From Atkinsonella hypoxylon (Eukaryota; Ascomycota; Sordariomycetes; Hypocreales; Clavicipitaceae), in assembly GCA_000729835.1 (NCBI GenBank), contig JFHB01000052.1:102323-166322 (forward strand): 64,000 nt of DNA, given 5' to 3'. The notes under the pieces are model-generated. The model ran no database searches. It was not told the origin of the DNA and worked only from the letters and a program-made list of their open reading frames with translations. Position numbers and translations under genes: made by a program. Positions 10,828 to 21,491 of this stretch are shown piece after piece (position 1 is the stretch's first letter; each line of letters starts with the position of its first letter).

Positions 10828-11382
10828 TAGCAAATACCATGCAGTGAAAGTAGCAGCGGCCTTAATTAAGCTGTAACGTCGGGCATCTACACACTGCCTA
10901 TACCCACATTCCGCTATCATCTTTTAACACCAGAAGCAGCTAACTTTAAACCGCTTTTTTTTCATGCAATTTAACTACTATTATTATAATTTTATTATTA
11001 TTAGCTTTATAATGCCTAACTACATAGAAAACAATATTTAAGATGTAATATCAACTATTATAGAAGGTATACTAACTAGCTAAGCAATAAAACAGTAGGT
11101 AATTCTAAGAACAATGCTTTAAGATTGTATTTAAGATTACTAAGCGTAAATTAATATATTTAAGCTATAATAGAGACTTTCTTATAAAGAAAGGAAAGAA
11201 AGTCTTATTACCTAGATTTTAGCCTAAATATTATTAAACATACTAATAAGTTATTTACAACCCTATAGAAGTAATAGCCTAGTACTTAAAAGTTTATAAA
11301 TAAAGACTATTATTAAAAAAACACCTTAGATTGCAATATTGAACTATAATTATGGAGTGTATTAGCGTAAATAAAAGAGCTA
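10828..11382 (+). pseudogene. RIP-decayed Fot1/pogo-like transposase remnant
   Basis: The start codon at about 11011 (ATGCCTAACTACATA) opens a frame reading MPNYIENNI, then further matches to the N-terminal HTH region typical of Fot1/pogo transposases, but broken by many TAA/TAG codons. The stops sit where CAA/CAG would be expected, which is the signature of RIP. The block is extremely AT-rich. It lies between two inverted MITE copies and is cut short by the right one; no DDE catalytic part was found. Confidence 0.5.
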
Positions 11383-11876
11383 TTTTGTCGCCTCAAAACC
11401 AAACCCCCAAATGACCATGCAGCCCACACCAAAGCAGGTGACGATGCGGCGCACGTCAAGATCGAAGAGGATCGGTAGAGAGCGAGATATTTGTCAGTGC
11501 GTGCTATTAAACGATAGCAGGCAAGAAGATCAAATGGTCCAAAAAGGCAGAAATAAAATATCAGTTGTGGCTCAGAAGATATACACGCGCGAAAAGAGCT
11601 AGATGTGTTAAAGTGTCGTAGAAAGTATTAGTAGTAGCAAAGTAAGGTTTCTTGAGTGTTACGTATCGTAAATCAAAATAGGCCAAAAGATATCAATTGA
11701 TCAAAAGAGACAAAGGCCAAAAAGAGCCAGCAGAAGCTGCTTGCGCTTCCTTCTTGCTTTTTGCTTCCACTATCTACATGTCCGGGCGATGCGCACTCTT
11801 ATAGGGAAAATCTGCATGTGGCATCCCTTGCAAAGCTAATATAAGAACGCAAGGGGGTAACCCCGCCGCGACACAC
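11383..11876 (-). mobile_element. MITE copy 2, inverted relative to copy 1 (about 494 bp)
   Basis: The reverse complement matches copy 1 over its whole length, from GTGTGTCGCGGCGGGGTTACC to GGCGACAAAA, with mostly C/T and G/A differences plus small indels. TA occurs at 381-382 and 877-878 of the 11-kb block (11381-11382 and 11877-11878). Copy 1 is richer in T, as if RIP had hit it harder. The open frame at 11411-11602 is inside the element and not a gene. Confidence 0.75.
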
Positions 11877-12397
11877 TATTTACCTTCTTATTCTGTTTAA
11901 GGGGGAGAGCATGCAATAGCAATAGTTCTTACTAATTTAGTTAAATGGGTCAAGAGGTATATCTCTGCTAGCGGATTCATTATCTTCTCGCAAGGTCTTA
12001 TACGACTAGAAACTCGGGCATGTTGGTTCAATTGGCAACCTTTCATCTCTGCAACAGGTTTTCTAATACAACTCCCTTTATGATACCGTCATTGAGTGAG
12101 CGATTCCGGTGAGTTGCCGACCATAAAATAAATATGCCGGTCAGCTGTTCCCTCTTCTGAGTGCTTGATAGTGTTAATTTTTCGTGGCACCGTTCGTTTC
12201 ATCAGATGATTCCCAAGCTCGCTGAATGTTTTGTTTTCTTATACTCCTGTGGAACAAAATACCGAAAATTAAATGTTATAATATTTTAAGTGAAGTTGAT
12301 GCGTTCATGGCCGGCGACACTGCTGTAGTGTCGTCCGTTCCGTCGTGTGACTCTGCAAAAGGCTGATAACTTTGCTTTTTCTTAAGCCACTCACGGC

Positions 12398-13225
12398 TTA
12401 CATATTTACCGGAGCACCATGTGCAACTAGGAGCTGTACCAGCCTTAGGGAACCACTATCTACAGCTACATGTAAAGCTGTGTTTCCATGGTGATCCCTG
12501 ACTTGGACATCGGACCCGGCTTCGATCAACATAGAGGCAACATCGTCGTTACCGTTGTGAACAGCAGTAAATAGTGGCGTGCGGCCGTTGCAATCCCTCA
12601 AATTGGGGTCACTGATGTGCTCTAACAGAATGCCCATCATCACCACATTGTCGTGACTCGCAGCCAAGTGCAGAATTGTATTTCCATCAGCATCTTGCAT
12701 CATGAGATCCGCACCATGCGATATGAGAAATCGAACAATATCCTCGTATCCATGCTTAACAGCACGGAACAATGCATTACCACCTTCAGCTGGAACCGTA
12801 TAGGGTGTTATTGAATCGTCCCAAAGCGTTGCTGACTCGATTGAAGAATGGTCCAGAGAGTTAGGTTGAATCGACATGCCACCATAGCCACTGTCAGAGA
12901 TGTTCTCATGAATACTCTCAACTTCAGGATGTTGACTGAGTTCATTGACTGGTAACATAGGGATTTCGAATGTTTTCATCTGGCGCAGTTTCTGGTTATT
13001 GCCTATGAACATGGTCAATGCTTTCCCAAAACATGATGTCGGGGCCTCGACATTGAGACAGAAGTGACAGAATTCAAACGTACGGTACGTTCGTTGTGCG
13101 TTTCTGTTCTGAATTCGCTTCCGATCTCTCCTCTCCCTTTCAACAGGATCCAATTCTGTGTCAACTACTACACTCATCCCGTGCTGAGCTGCAGCGATTA
13201 GCTCAGCTGTAGTTTCATGCCTCAT
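12398..13225 (-). CDS. bANK-type transcription factor (bZIP basic region plus ankyrin repeats, ToxE-like)
   Basis: Two exons, complement(12398..13002, 13084..13225), give 248 aa. The 81-nt intron is a multiple of three, so the unspliced frame stays open. Splicing restores RKRIQNRNAQRTYRNNQ, a bZIP basic DNA-binding region. No leucine-zipper heptads follow. The C-terminal half is about four ankyrin repeats: GGNALFRAVKHGYEDIVRFL, GNTILHLAASHD, GRTPLFTAVHNG and GNTALHVAVDSG. This layout is that of ToxE, the pathway activator of the HC-toxin locus in Cochliobolus, and of related cyclic-peptide cluster regulators. I infer a local activator of the UstYa locus. The protein is shorter than ToxE and ends within or just after an ankyrin repeat, so a further 3' exon is possible. 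The ATG at 13225 was chosen. Confidence 0.82.
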   Translation of the reverse strand: MRHETTAELIAAAQHGMSVVVDTELDPVERERRDRKRIQNRNAQRTYRTFEFCHFCLNVEAPTSCFGKALTMFIGNNQKLRQMKTFEIPMLPVNELSQHPEVESIHENISDSGYGGMSIQPNSLDHSSIESATLWDDSITPYTVPAEGGNALFRAVKHGYEDIVRFLISHGADLMMQDADGNTILHLAASHDNVVMMGILLEHISDPNLRDCNGRTPLFTAVHNGNDDVASMLIEAGSDVQVRDHHGNTALHVAVDSGSLRLVQLLVAHGAPVNM

Positions 13226-13580
13226 CAATCAGGAACATCTATTACTTCTTGGTCTCGTAGAATTTAGCATGGCCTTTGTGTAGATGGGATACCATCAGGA
13301 TCTAAAGAAGCAGAATGTCTTCAAAGACACACACGACTTTTATTGTCATTACCCCTCCTTCCTGTATCTATATATGCAGATCAAGTGTTGGTTGAGAACG
13401 AACGGACGGTCCCCTGCTCGGCCACCCCTCCATTTGGAAAACGTCCCGCGCTGCGGTATCAAGACCGGGGATGGGTTCCAGTAAATCTCAGGTCCAACCT
13501 ATTTGCGCGATGGTCGGCATGTGCTCTGCAGATGCTCAGCATATACTAATCACACAGTGTGAAGGTATGTGAGATAACCC

Positions 13581-13790
13581 CTCTCTTATTAAGTGTTAGT
13601 GTATTATACTCCTTCTTTATATAGCGTATATAGAGCGTATATGTCCTGCGTTAATGCTAGGTATACATTGCCTATATAAAATAACTTCTCTCTTATTAAG
13701 TGTTAGTGTATTACACTGCTGCTTTATATAGTGTATATAGAGTATGTATATACTAGGTATATACTAAATATAAAAGTGTTAACTCGCACT
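13581..13790. repeat. Tandem direct repeat, period about 107 bp
   Basis: CTCTCTTATTAAGTGTTAGT begins at 13581 and again at 13688, each followed by TATAG-rich sequence. The copies differ mainly by transitions. A diverged reverse-complement relative lies near 1980. Confidence 0.6.
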
Positions 13791-15059
13791 AACACTATAG
13801 GATTTTGTATATGCTCGGCATATGTGTTGCACGATTGTACTGCGCTTAGATGCAGTAATCAAGAAGAGAATGAAATTGTGATTGAATTTACTAGTGATCT
13901 AGATACAGAATAGAACAAGAGGGATTTTTCCATTCATTTTATAAAGAGGATGCAACAGAAAGTGGCACGGTTAATACATCATGACTCGCACTGTCCCTCT
14001 TTATGAGAGATTTTCAAACACTTGTTCCACGCTCGGAAGCTTGCAGTTGTACGCCGCAACAATATGCTTAGTATGTGCTAAAATCGTCACCGGCTGCCTA
14101 ATTAGGCTACCTCATGGCCCTACCTAGACCATCGCGCAAATGGGTTCCCAACCGGGAGCATATGCTAGGGGGTCCTAGAGAAAACAAAATAGACCAGACT
14201 GCGTAGCATCCGATGGCTTCAAGTAGACGAAAGACACCAGCCAGCTCATAGGCTCCACTCACACGCTACGGTGTAAGTAGGCCCGAGCCTGCTTAACTAC
14301 GTTCGGAACGCATGGGACACCATCCATTAATAGATACTGAACTCATAATGCTCATAATGAGGGAATCTTGGGGGTTGGAGGTTAGTAATTGTGTTACTAG
14401 ATTACCAGGTTACCAGATTTTTCCTACGCGTTTCTCTGAGGCGAGATGGGCTCGGAGATGGAGACGAGTGCCAGCAATAAGGACTCTATTAGTGACAAAT
14501 ATTGCTTGAATGCATACATGGTCAGATTACCCCTCACGACGGATGCGGGAGGGCATAACCAAAGTGATAACAATGTAGCAGCAACATGCGCGTTGGCTGA
14601 GACGTGGCTTCGGGCAAACGGTGACAATAGGCGGCTCGGGGGTGTGATGAATCGGAATGGCTCCTATTCAGTTACAGCTGAGGACTAAAAAGCAAGAGGG
14701 AGGAGATATCAAAATGCATTAGACTTTGGAACAAATGTGTGTGGTGGCAGCTTCACAGTTGGCGGCAGATAGCAGGGTCCCCACGGACTAAACCAAACGA
14801 TGTTTCGTTCCTCTGAGACAGGTTAGCTGTCCGGCAGTTAGGAACTAGCTAGACCGGCAGTGTAGGGTCGTAGTCGGAAGGCAAGAATGAGATTCCAATT
14901 CCGGGGTTAGTTGGGGGCTTGTCGCTGTCACATCATCCAGCCGCCCCCCCCCCCAACCTTGGCCAACCTCGGACACCCACATTTGGAATTAAATAATATT
15001 TGGAATGCGGATTGCTACGGAATCCAACAGTAGCCTTTAATTAGCGTTAATTTTTATTG

Positions 15060-15200
15060 TAGATAATACCAATTACGGCTTCTTATCCAAGAGGGTAGTA
15101 AAGCCTCTTAGATCGGCACCTGTAATTGCTCCTAGCAAATCTCTTACAGCAGAAGCAGCAACCGCCTAAATTAAGCTGTAGTCTCGTCCGAGCTTGCAGC
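15060..15200. repeat. Uninterrupted relative of the 10.3-kb repeat (empty MITE site)
   Basis: GGCACCTGTAATTGCTCCTA then GCAAAT at about 15115-15140 matches the sequence on either side of MITE copy 1 with the element absent. CCTAAATTAAGCTGTAG at about 15165-15181 matches 10860-10875. Confidence 0.6.
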
Positions 15201-16234
15201 TATATGCCGCAACACGGCCGGCCGGCACCCACTGTTAACGGAGCCTGGTTTTGATGTTTCGAACGGATGATCAATATCACGTGATCTATGGCTGGAAGTT
15301 AGAATAAGCCGTCCTTAGTCATGGGCGCGCCAAGCTTAATTAAAGGTCCTGAAACGGAACGAGTATGTAAGAGCGAGTATTGTTCCATTTTAAATGCTGT
15401 AAAGCTCTTAAATGTTGGTGAATGTTCCTCCCAAACCTGTCATCCAGACCTCCAATTTGGGAGGTAATGACCTCTAAAACAGGAAGCTTTTACACCAAAA
15501 AGAAGAGCTTGATGGGATCCCGGGTTTTCTGGTAGGTATGGTCGTATGTGCTAGATTTAGTATTAGGATCATCTAGAACCGTACTAGATCATACAGGCTA
15601 AGGTGCAATAGATGGTTGACCCGCTCTCTCCCGTATGCCATCCGTTTCATGTTGTGCTGACCCCTGCATTTTCTATAGATACCTCGTGCTCAGTCAATCC
15701 GTGTGCCCGTATATCGGTGTTGATCTGCTTACATGGGTGCTGATAACGGGACGGCATGTAATTGTCTACATTTGTTGCCTCGTAATATATAAGAGGCGGT
15801 CTAACCGAACGTTAGTTGTGTCGTAGCCACGTCCTGTCTGCAACAACATTCGTTCAAGGGTTAAAATTGCCTGCTCCCAGGGCAGTATTAATTGTGAAGT
15901 TCATGGTGAACAGTGGTCTGTGCACGGCTGTTGTAAGGTTTTCATTCAAGAGGCAAGTAATAGCATTTGACAGAAGGCAGATGATAGAATCACAGGAGTA
16001 AAAAGTGAATTGGCTGTATCTCGTTCTCTATCGCTAACCTGAGTTTTGAGGTTTCATAGGTACAACCGCCCCATATCTACAAATTTCTACTCGAAAGAAT
16101 TGATTATGTGAGCGACAAGAGTCATCAACGAGCCTCAAAGATTGTTATAATTCCAGGCTAGCAATCTTTTGGCATAACTGCCAAGGATTTTCTCGCACGA
16201 TGTTGAAGCATGGAGGTAGCATTATGCTCTTGTT

Positions 16235-17781
16235 CTAAGTTATGCAATTCACGTCGGCAAGTTTCTTGTCGATGTTGGTGCAAACCCACTGGGCTTTCTT
16301 TCCCGATGGCGGTTTGACGTTGATGTTGTACGCTCGAATATTCTTGCATTTCTGCAGCAAAATTATCAGCGAGATACATCAGACCTCGGGCCTGGAGATC
16401 TACTTACGGATCGCTCACTGCAAACAAGACTTCCGACCTTGGGATCATTCTTGGTTGATGTCGTGCCCCACATATTCTTGAACGTAACATCAGAGATGAT
16501 TATGTTTGACTGTGGCTAGTCAGTGTTCAATCCTTATACTTCTTCCATACTGAATCTGTACAGACCGGGTTTTTCGTGCATTGAGCGAGACTCTTAGTTC
16601 CATAACATTGAGTTACCTCGACCGCCCAGTCATTGTTGTTGTTGTACAGAGTATCATAAGTCACATTCTTGACATAGCCTGAGCCGCCACCACCAGAGAG
16701 GGATGGCTGGAAAGACGTGGTTGACCCAGGCCAGACCTTGATACGGGCTCCGTCTGACGCATTTGACATGGAGATATTGTATACGTACACATTCTCAACG
16801 ATATCATATTCGTTATTGTACTGGCCGAGTGAGCCCACGGAGATCCCATGAGAATAGTGGCAGTCCAGATCCTGAACAAGTATATTTGTACTGTTAGGCT
16901 TGAAAGAAACGCAATCATCACTATTGTGAACAATGGAACTCTGGATGACGATGTTGTCAGATCGATAGGTGTCCCAGCCATCAGTATTTCTCGCCGGGGT
17001 TTTACTGTTGCTCTGAAGCCCGATCTTAGTCGTAAGTTTATAAACTGCAGGGGCTTTGTTCATACCTCAACTCTCAAAATGATGTCGCTTACAAGTACAT
17101 CAGAGCTATTTGCAATGAGATTGAACCACTGTGAGCCATCGTTGTCAGCTGGTACCGGATGCCAACATTTCTTCGGCAATCCCTGGCTTCACTTACAAAG
17201 GGGGAATTTAGCATTTTCAATCCCGAGACTGAGCCTCCTTTGAGACCATCTAGCACGAACAAAACTGGCCGCCGAAGCAAAGGGTCGTGAGCGAATGCAT
17301 CATACCAACCCTGACCTTGTCCGTCGATGACACCCTTGCCGGTGCCGTAGATGTTAACATTCTTCCCGCCGAATTTCCAGACTGCCGATGCGTTCTGATA
17401 ATCATATTTGAAAGAGTTGGCCTTCCAGTAAGTAATGTTGTTGCTGAACTTGATGGTTCCTGAAATGGCCACGTCCACGTCTTTGAGAAAAGTCAAGTCT
17501 AACGGAGATGCGATAGTGTAAGTCGAATCGAGAATCACGGTTCCGCCATTGTTACATCGCTGGAAGGCTTGAAGTATAACTGGAGCGTCATCCTTTTTCG
17601 TGGGACTCGGCACTACAGAACAGCGCTTCATCGGGCTTTTCGGCCGATGTATCTCGATTTTTTTAGCTGGATGCATAGGATATGGCCTCAAATCAGGGCG
17701 TCGAATGAAGTCGGCTCTGACTGAGCCAAGAGCGGAAGCTATGCTCAGCAGCAGCGTCAAAGAATCTCTGAAGCTAGGCAT
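16235..17781 (-). CDS. GH28 exopolygalacturonase, secreted
   Basis: Five exons, all joined in phase 0: complement(16235..16351, 16408..16509, 16566..17012, 17066..17128, 17197..17781). The product is 437 aa. It has an N-terminal signal peptide ([20 protein letters not shown]). The four GH28 motifs are present: NTDGWD (225-230), SDDC with the two catalytic aspartates (248-249), SHGISVGS (His271) and RIK (306-308). [10 protein letters not shown] and SVGSLGQY are typical of exo-acting enzymes that release galacturonic acid from pectin chain ends. The third intron uses a GTCTGT donor, deduced from the [10 protein letters not shown] junction; without splicing, translation would end at 16527 and lose about 73 residues. 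The gene lies about 3 kb from the bANK regulator and is not obviously linked to it. Confidence 0.9.
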
Positions 17782-20420
17782 GTCAATCGATATTTGTCTC
17801 TTTCCAGACGTGGTCTTGTATGCAATGGAACTGAAGGTTGAGACTGTGTTCTACGTGGACATGTAGGTTTCTTGCAATGTCTGACCATGCTGCAATTTAT
17901 AGTTTCCATCATTTGATGGCCAAACCCGCGTCGAGTCAGCCGCCGGATGGAGACATGTAAATTCGACACCGAGGAACATCATACCGTTGTTCCGCTTTAG
18001 GCTATAGTCAGTTGTTTCGGTCCGTCCCTATATCAGTTTGTGAAGTTCATGAAGGAATTTGCCTTCGTCGCAGCTGTCGGCTGGCAAGGGATTAAATGGG
18101 ATCAATCGCCATTTTCCTATGGTCTGGTAGGAATAACTACATGTGCTGCTGTGTCAACCAGCGCGCACATAGAAAATCCCGCACCCGGTATGACCCGGCG
18201 GTGGTGCTTGTTCCCCAACCCACAGGTCGGTCTCGGAAGCACGCAGGGAAGTGCGGATCACAAGTCAAGGACATATTGACTGCATAACTAACCAGATGGA
18301 GTCTATTTGGCGTGATAGTGAAAGTCTTTATAAAATCTCGAGATACTTGGTTCCCCCGAAACACTATATTCGCAGACACAAATGCATCTTGTATTTGTAA
18401 TGTTGACAGCCGACCTGCCAACGCCATTGTCTCTTCAAAAAAAAAAAAAAAAAAAAAAAAAACAATGTGCACCAGTGAAGACCTTAATTATCAGATGTAT
18501 TCATCTCTTTATGCTTCATACAGTAACACTTGAATTCTTCGTCCGACTTGAGCTAATGTTAGACGGCAAACGCACCACGTGCCTAGCGTGATTACCCGCA
18601 GCCCGGATTGATGAAGGATTTCGTGCATATCACATCACGCAAAGAGGAAAAGGTTGAAGAGGGGAATTAAGAAAAGGTCTCTGAATAGGCTAATTTTAAT
18701 TGGGAATCTTCGACAAGCGAGCTTAGCGACCGTCAGCAACAGAACGGTTGCAATATTGCCGTTAGTAGAGATAGTCTCCTGCCGATGTTCCATCTCGAAC
18801 TTAGATCCATCGGCATGACCAAATGGAGCTATCCTCGTATCAGAGTCATGGTCAGCGATATGTCCCCTGTGATGGCCCATGACATGTTTGGGACAATTTA
18901 GAGAAATCCAATAACCACAGGCAACTGCATGACGTCGTCGATTTTTGTTTTGAGTCTTGTGCGCCTCGCTCTTGGAACGTCCCTATCTGTCCCAGGTGTG
19001 ATAGTCGCGATGCAACCAACATGGTCGATAGAGCGCTGTTCCAAATCTCAGAGTACCACGGTAATGATAGGATACAATAAATGCTAGATCAGACAGCGGT
19101 TTCTGGGCTATTAGAAACAAACCAGCTCGTCAGACTCGTAGAAGGACGAGTTCTGAGACGCTGTGCCCATGAATTCTTCAAATTTCTACTTAAGGCGATA
19201 GGAATTTTGTATAAAGAGGCTATAAGACACTCTTCACTCGACAAGAAATTGCTTGGAGTGCGAGGCGAAAAGGTAGTTATTGCAGGTCCCGCTTTTACTT
19301 TCTGGCTCAAGTATCGTAAATGGGTCAGGATATGGCCTTTAAAACATCTCCGCGACACTACACTGTGACGGTCAATGGGATGATGGCGGCAAAATAGTGT
19401 CAGTCCTCCTCTGGTTTCCCAACCTGCATTTGACCAGTCCGCTGTTGTGTAACCTGTTCAAACTGACAAACTGACAAACTGACAAGCTACTTTGTGAGCG
19501 GAGGAGCGGACAGTTCTAGCTTCTGAACACGGCCGAGCTGGTTACCCCGATGGGCCGCCATAACTGCCAGAACCCTAATGCTCCCCACAAACTTGCTCTA
19601 GAAGAATCTTGATTAAGCCTGTGAAAGGCCCCTTTTGGCCCGGTAATTACAGCACAGCTCCTTCCCAGATAGCTTTAGTTATTCCTCTGCTTTCGTTAAC
19701 TATTCGTCACGCGCTTACGATACAGGATGGGTACCTCCCTAACCCAGCCAATGGCAATCTTGGTCACTCTCCGGGGGAATTTATTAGACCCCCATTAATG
19801 TGGAAAGTAAGCCAGTCAAGGTGAAGGAGGGCGGTGCGGTGCTGTGCCGGGGTAAACGGCTACTTGGGACGCGCGCCACACACATGTGCCTATCCTCTGC
19901 CAAGCTTGTGCTTCTGCTTGTGCTTCTGCTTGTGCTTCTGCTTACACGCCTTCCCCTACCATTTTTCTACCCTTTCCCTTTCCCTCGCACCCAGGAGCGG
20001 ATATCCGGTCCAAAGATCGGTCCAGTGACGCCCGACACAAGTACTAGCCTGCCCTCAATCGATGAAGCTTGCGAGCCCAAATGGTCAACCGAGGCAATCG
20101 GGGCCCACTCGGCCGGTCACCGGATTTCAATACCGTTGTTGCAATTGTATAATAAATAATAGCGCAACCTTCGTTCTTGTATATCCATGTCACGAACTAA
20201 TTCTATTCCTCTTTTACCTTGCCATCGAGGCTGGCCTTTGATCGGGGAACGATTCTCTTTCGTACCTTTGTGACGGAGCAAGTAGAGCCCGCCGTACGGC
20301 CAGGACCCGGACTGCTTCTTACACCGTTCAAGCCTCTCTCGAGTCTTGTGTTCTTGAAGAAATCCACTGGCCCTGCGCACAGAATCGATTCAGTTCGGCA
20401 CAACTCGTACCATCCCCATC
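17782..20420. other. Intergenic region with simple repeats
   Basis: No gene recognised. Contents: an A26 run at about 18439-18464, an ACAAACTG-type short tandem at about 19465-19492, and a 12-bp tandem (CTTGTGCTTCTG) at about 19908-19945. The pyrimidine-rich stretch before 20421 is the likely promoter and leader of the dehydrogenase gene. Confidence 0.45.
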
Positions 20421-21491
20421 ATGTCTTTCATCAGACTCGTCCAATCCACGCCAGTCCGCGGCCTGCAGAGCCTCGGCGCTGGCATCCAGTCCCCTTGGTT
20501 CTCTGGCCCGCTCCTCGCGGCGTTGCATTATGCCCCAGATGAGCTGAAGCAAGAACTTTGCAAGCACCTCCCGGCCGGCTTCAACATTGAGGTTGCTCAG
20601 AAGGTCTTACAAGTCCTCTTTGGTATCGGCGTCTTGAAGACCATTAACCGCGGTTTGAACGCCATGGCTGCCAATGCCTGGCGTGTAAGCGCTGCCAAAG
20701 GTTGGGACTGGCCCAAAGAGATTGCCGTGGTGACCGGAGGATGCAGCGGAATCGGTTACTGCATTGTGAAGCGTCTAGTTGCCCGCAAGGTCAAGGTGAT
20801 CATTCTGGATATCCAAGACGTACCCAAGGACTTTGCCAACCAGCCTCTTATCCACTATTACAAGTGCGACGTTACCTCACCAGAATCGGTAGCCGAGGCT
20901 GCTGATGCCATCCGCGCCGATGTGGGCCATCCTACCATTCTCATCAACAACGCCGGCATAACTCGCCCAATGCCTATCCTCGAGATGCCTCAGGAGTTCT
21001 TGAGGAAGATCTTTGCTGTCAACACCATGTGTCATTGGACGCTGGTCCAGCAGTTCCTCCCTCACATGATCAAAATTAACAAGGGTCACGTGATGACTGT
21101 TGCCAGTTTAGCCTCATTTGTTGCCCTGCCCAAGGGTGCCGACTATTCAGCTACCAAGGCCGCCGCGCTTTCATTCCACGAATCACTAGCGATTGAGCTC
21201 AAGCACCTCTACAAGGCCGACAGCGTGTTGACCTCGGTCGTCCACCCCGACTTTGTCCGAACGCCCCTGGTCAAGGACTTTGGGCATCAGCTCGAGCAGG
21301 GCGGTGTTTCATTGCTCAGTCCTGACGGCGTTGCGGCTATTATTACCGAGCAGATCTTCCGCAAGAGAGGTGCTCAGCTCATCATCCCCGAGCAGCAAGC
21401 TGCTGTCTCTGGCATCAGGGGCTGGCCCACGTGGCTGCAGGTGTTTTTGCGAGATCAACTAGGCTCCACTTCCGTAAATATTGCGGTCTAG
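20421..21491 (+). CDS. Short-chain dehydrogenase/reductase (retinal dehydrogenase-like SDR)
   Basis: Single-exon, 356-aa protein. A hydrophobic-amphipathic N-terminal extension of about 100 residues precedes a classical SDR Rossmann domain. TGGCSGIG (105-112) is the nucleotide-binding motif, NNAG lies at 176-179, and the catalytic Ser229, Tyr242 and Lys246 form the usual S...YxxxK set. ILDIQDVPKD places an Asp at the end of strand 2, suggesting NAD(H) preference. PDFVRTPLV follows as in the lipid-acting dehydrogenases (RDH10/SDR16C-like) on ER membranes or lipid droplets. The substrate is unknown. Codon use is GC-rich in the third position, unlike the surrounding intergenic DNA, as expected for a well-expressed native gene. 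Confidence 0.9.
   Translation: MSFIRLVQSTPVRGLQSLGAGIQSPWFSGPLLAALHYAPDELKQELCKHLPAGFNIEVAQKVLQVLFGIGVLKTINRGLNAMAANAWRVSAAKGWDWPKEIAVVTGGCSGIGYCIVKRLVARKVKVIILDIQDVPKDFANQPLIHYYKCDVTSPESVAEAADAIRADVGHPTILINNAGITRPMPILEMPQEFLRKIFAVNTMCHWTLVQQFLPHMIKINKGHVMTVASLASFVALPKGADYSATKAAALSFHESLAIELKHLYKADSVLTSVVHPDFVRTPLVKDFGHQLEQGGVSLLSPDGVAAIITEQIFRKRGAQLIIPEQQAAVSGIRGWPTWLQVFLRDQLGSTSVNIAV

Larger units (their letters stand above)
13226..16234. other. Three-kilobase gene-free region with repeat relics
   Basis: No gene recognised. It holds the 107-bp tandem repeat near 13.58-13.79 kb, a C-run at about 14944-14954, and a copy of the 10.3-kb repeat at 15060-15200. A GAGCTTGCAG...GCCGCAACA motif occurs twice, near 14035 and 15190. 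Short open frames here (for example 14446-14688) lack any family feature. Confidence 0.5.

Noticed and set aside
10353..11876. One large foldback transposon with 430-bp inverted arms
   Set aside because: Each arm has its own pair of TGTCGC-type ends and TA flanks, and the 15.13-kb empty site matches insertion of the left copy alone; two MITE copies fit better.
19908..19945. Short tandem repeats as a CRISPR-like array
   Set aside because: 12-bp units are contiguous without spacers; a eukaryotic simple repeat.
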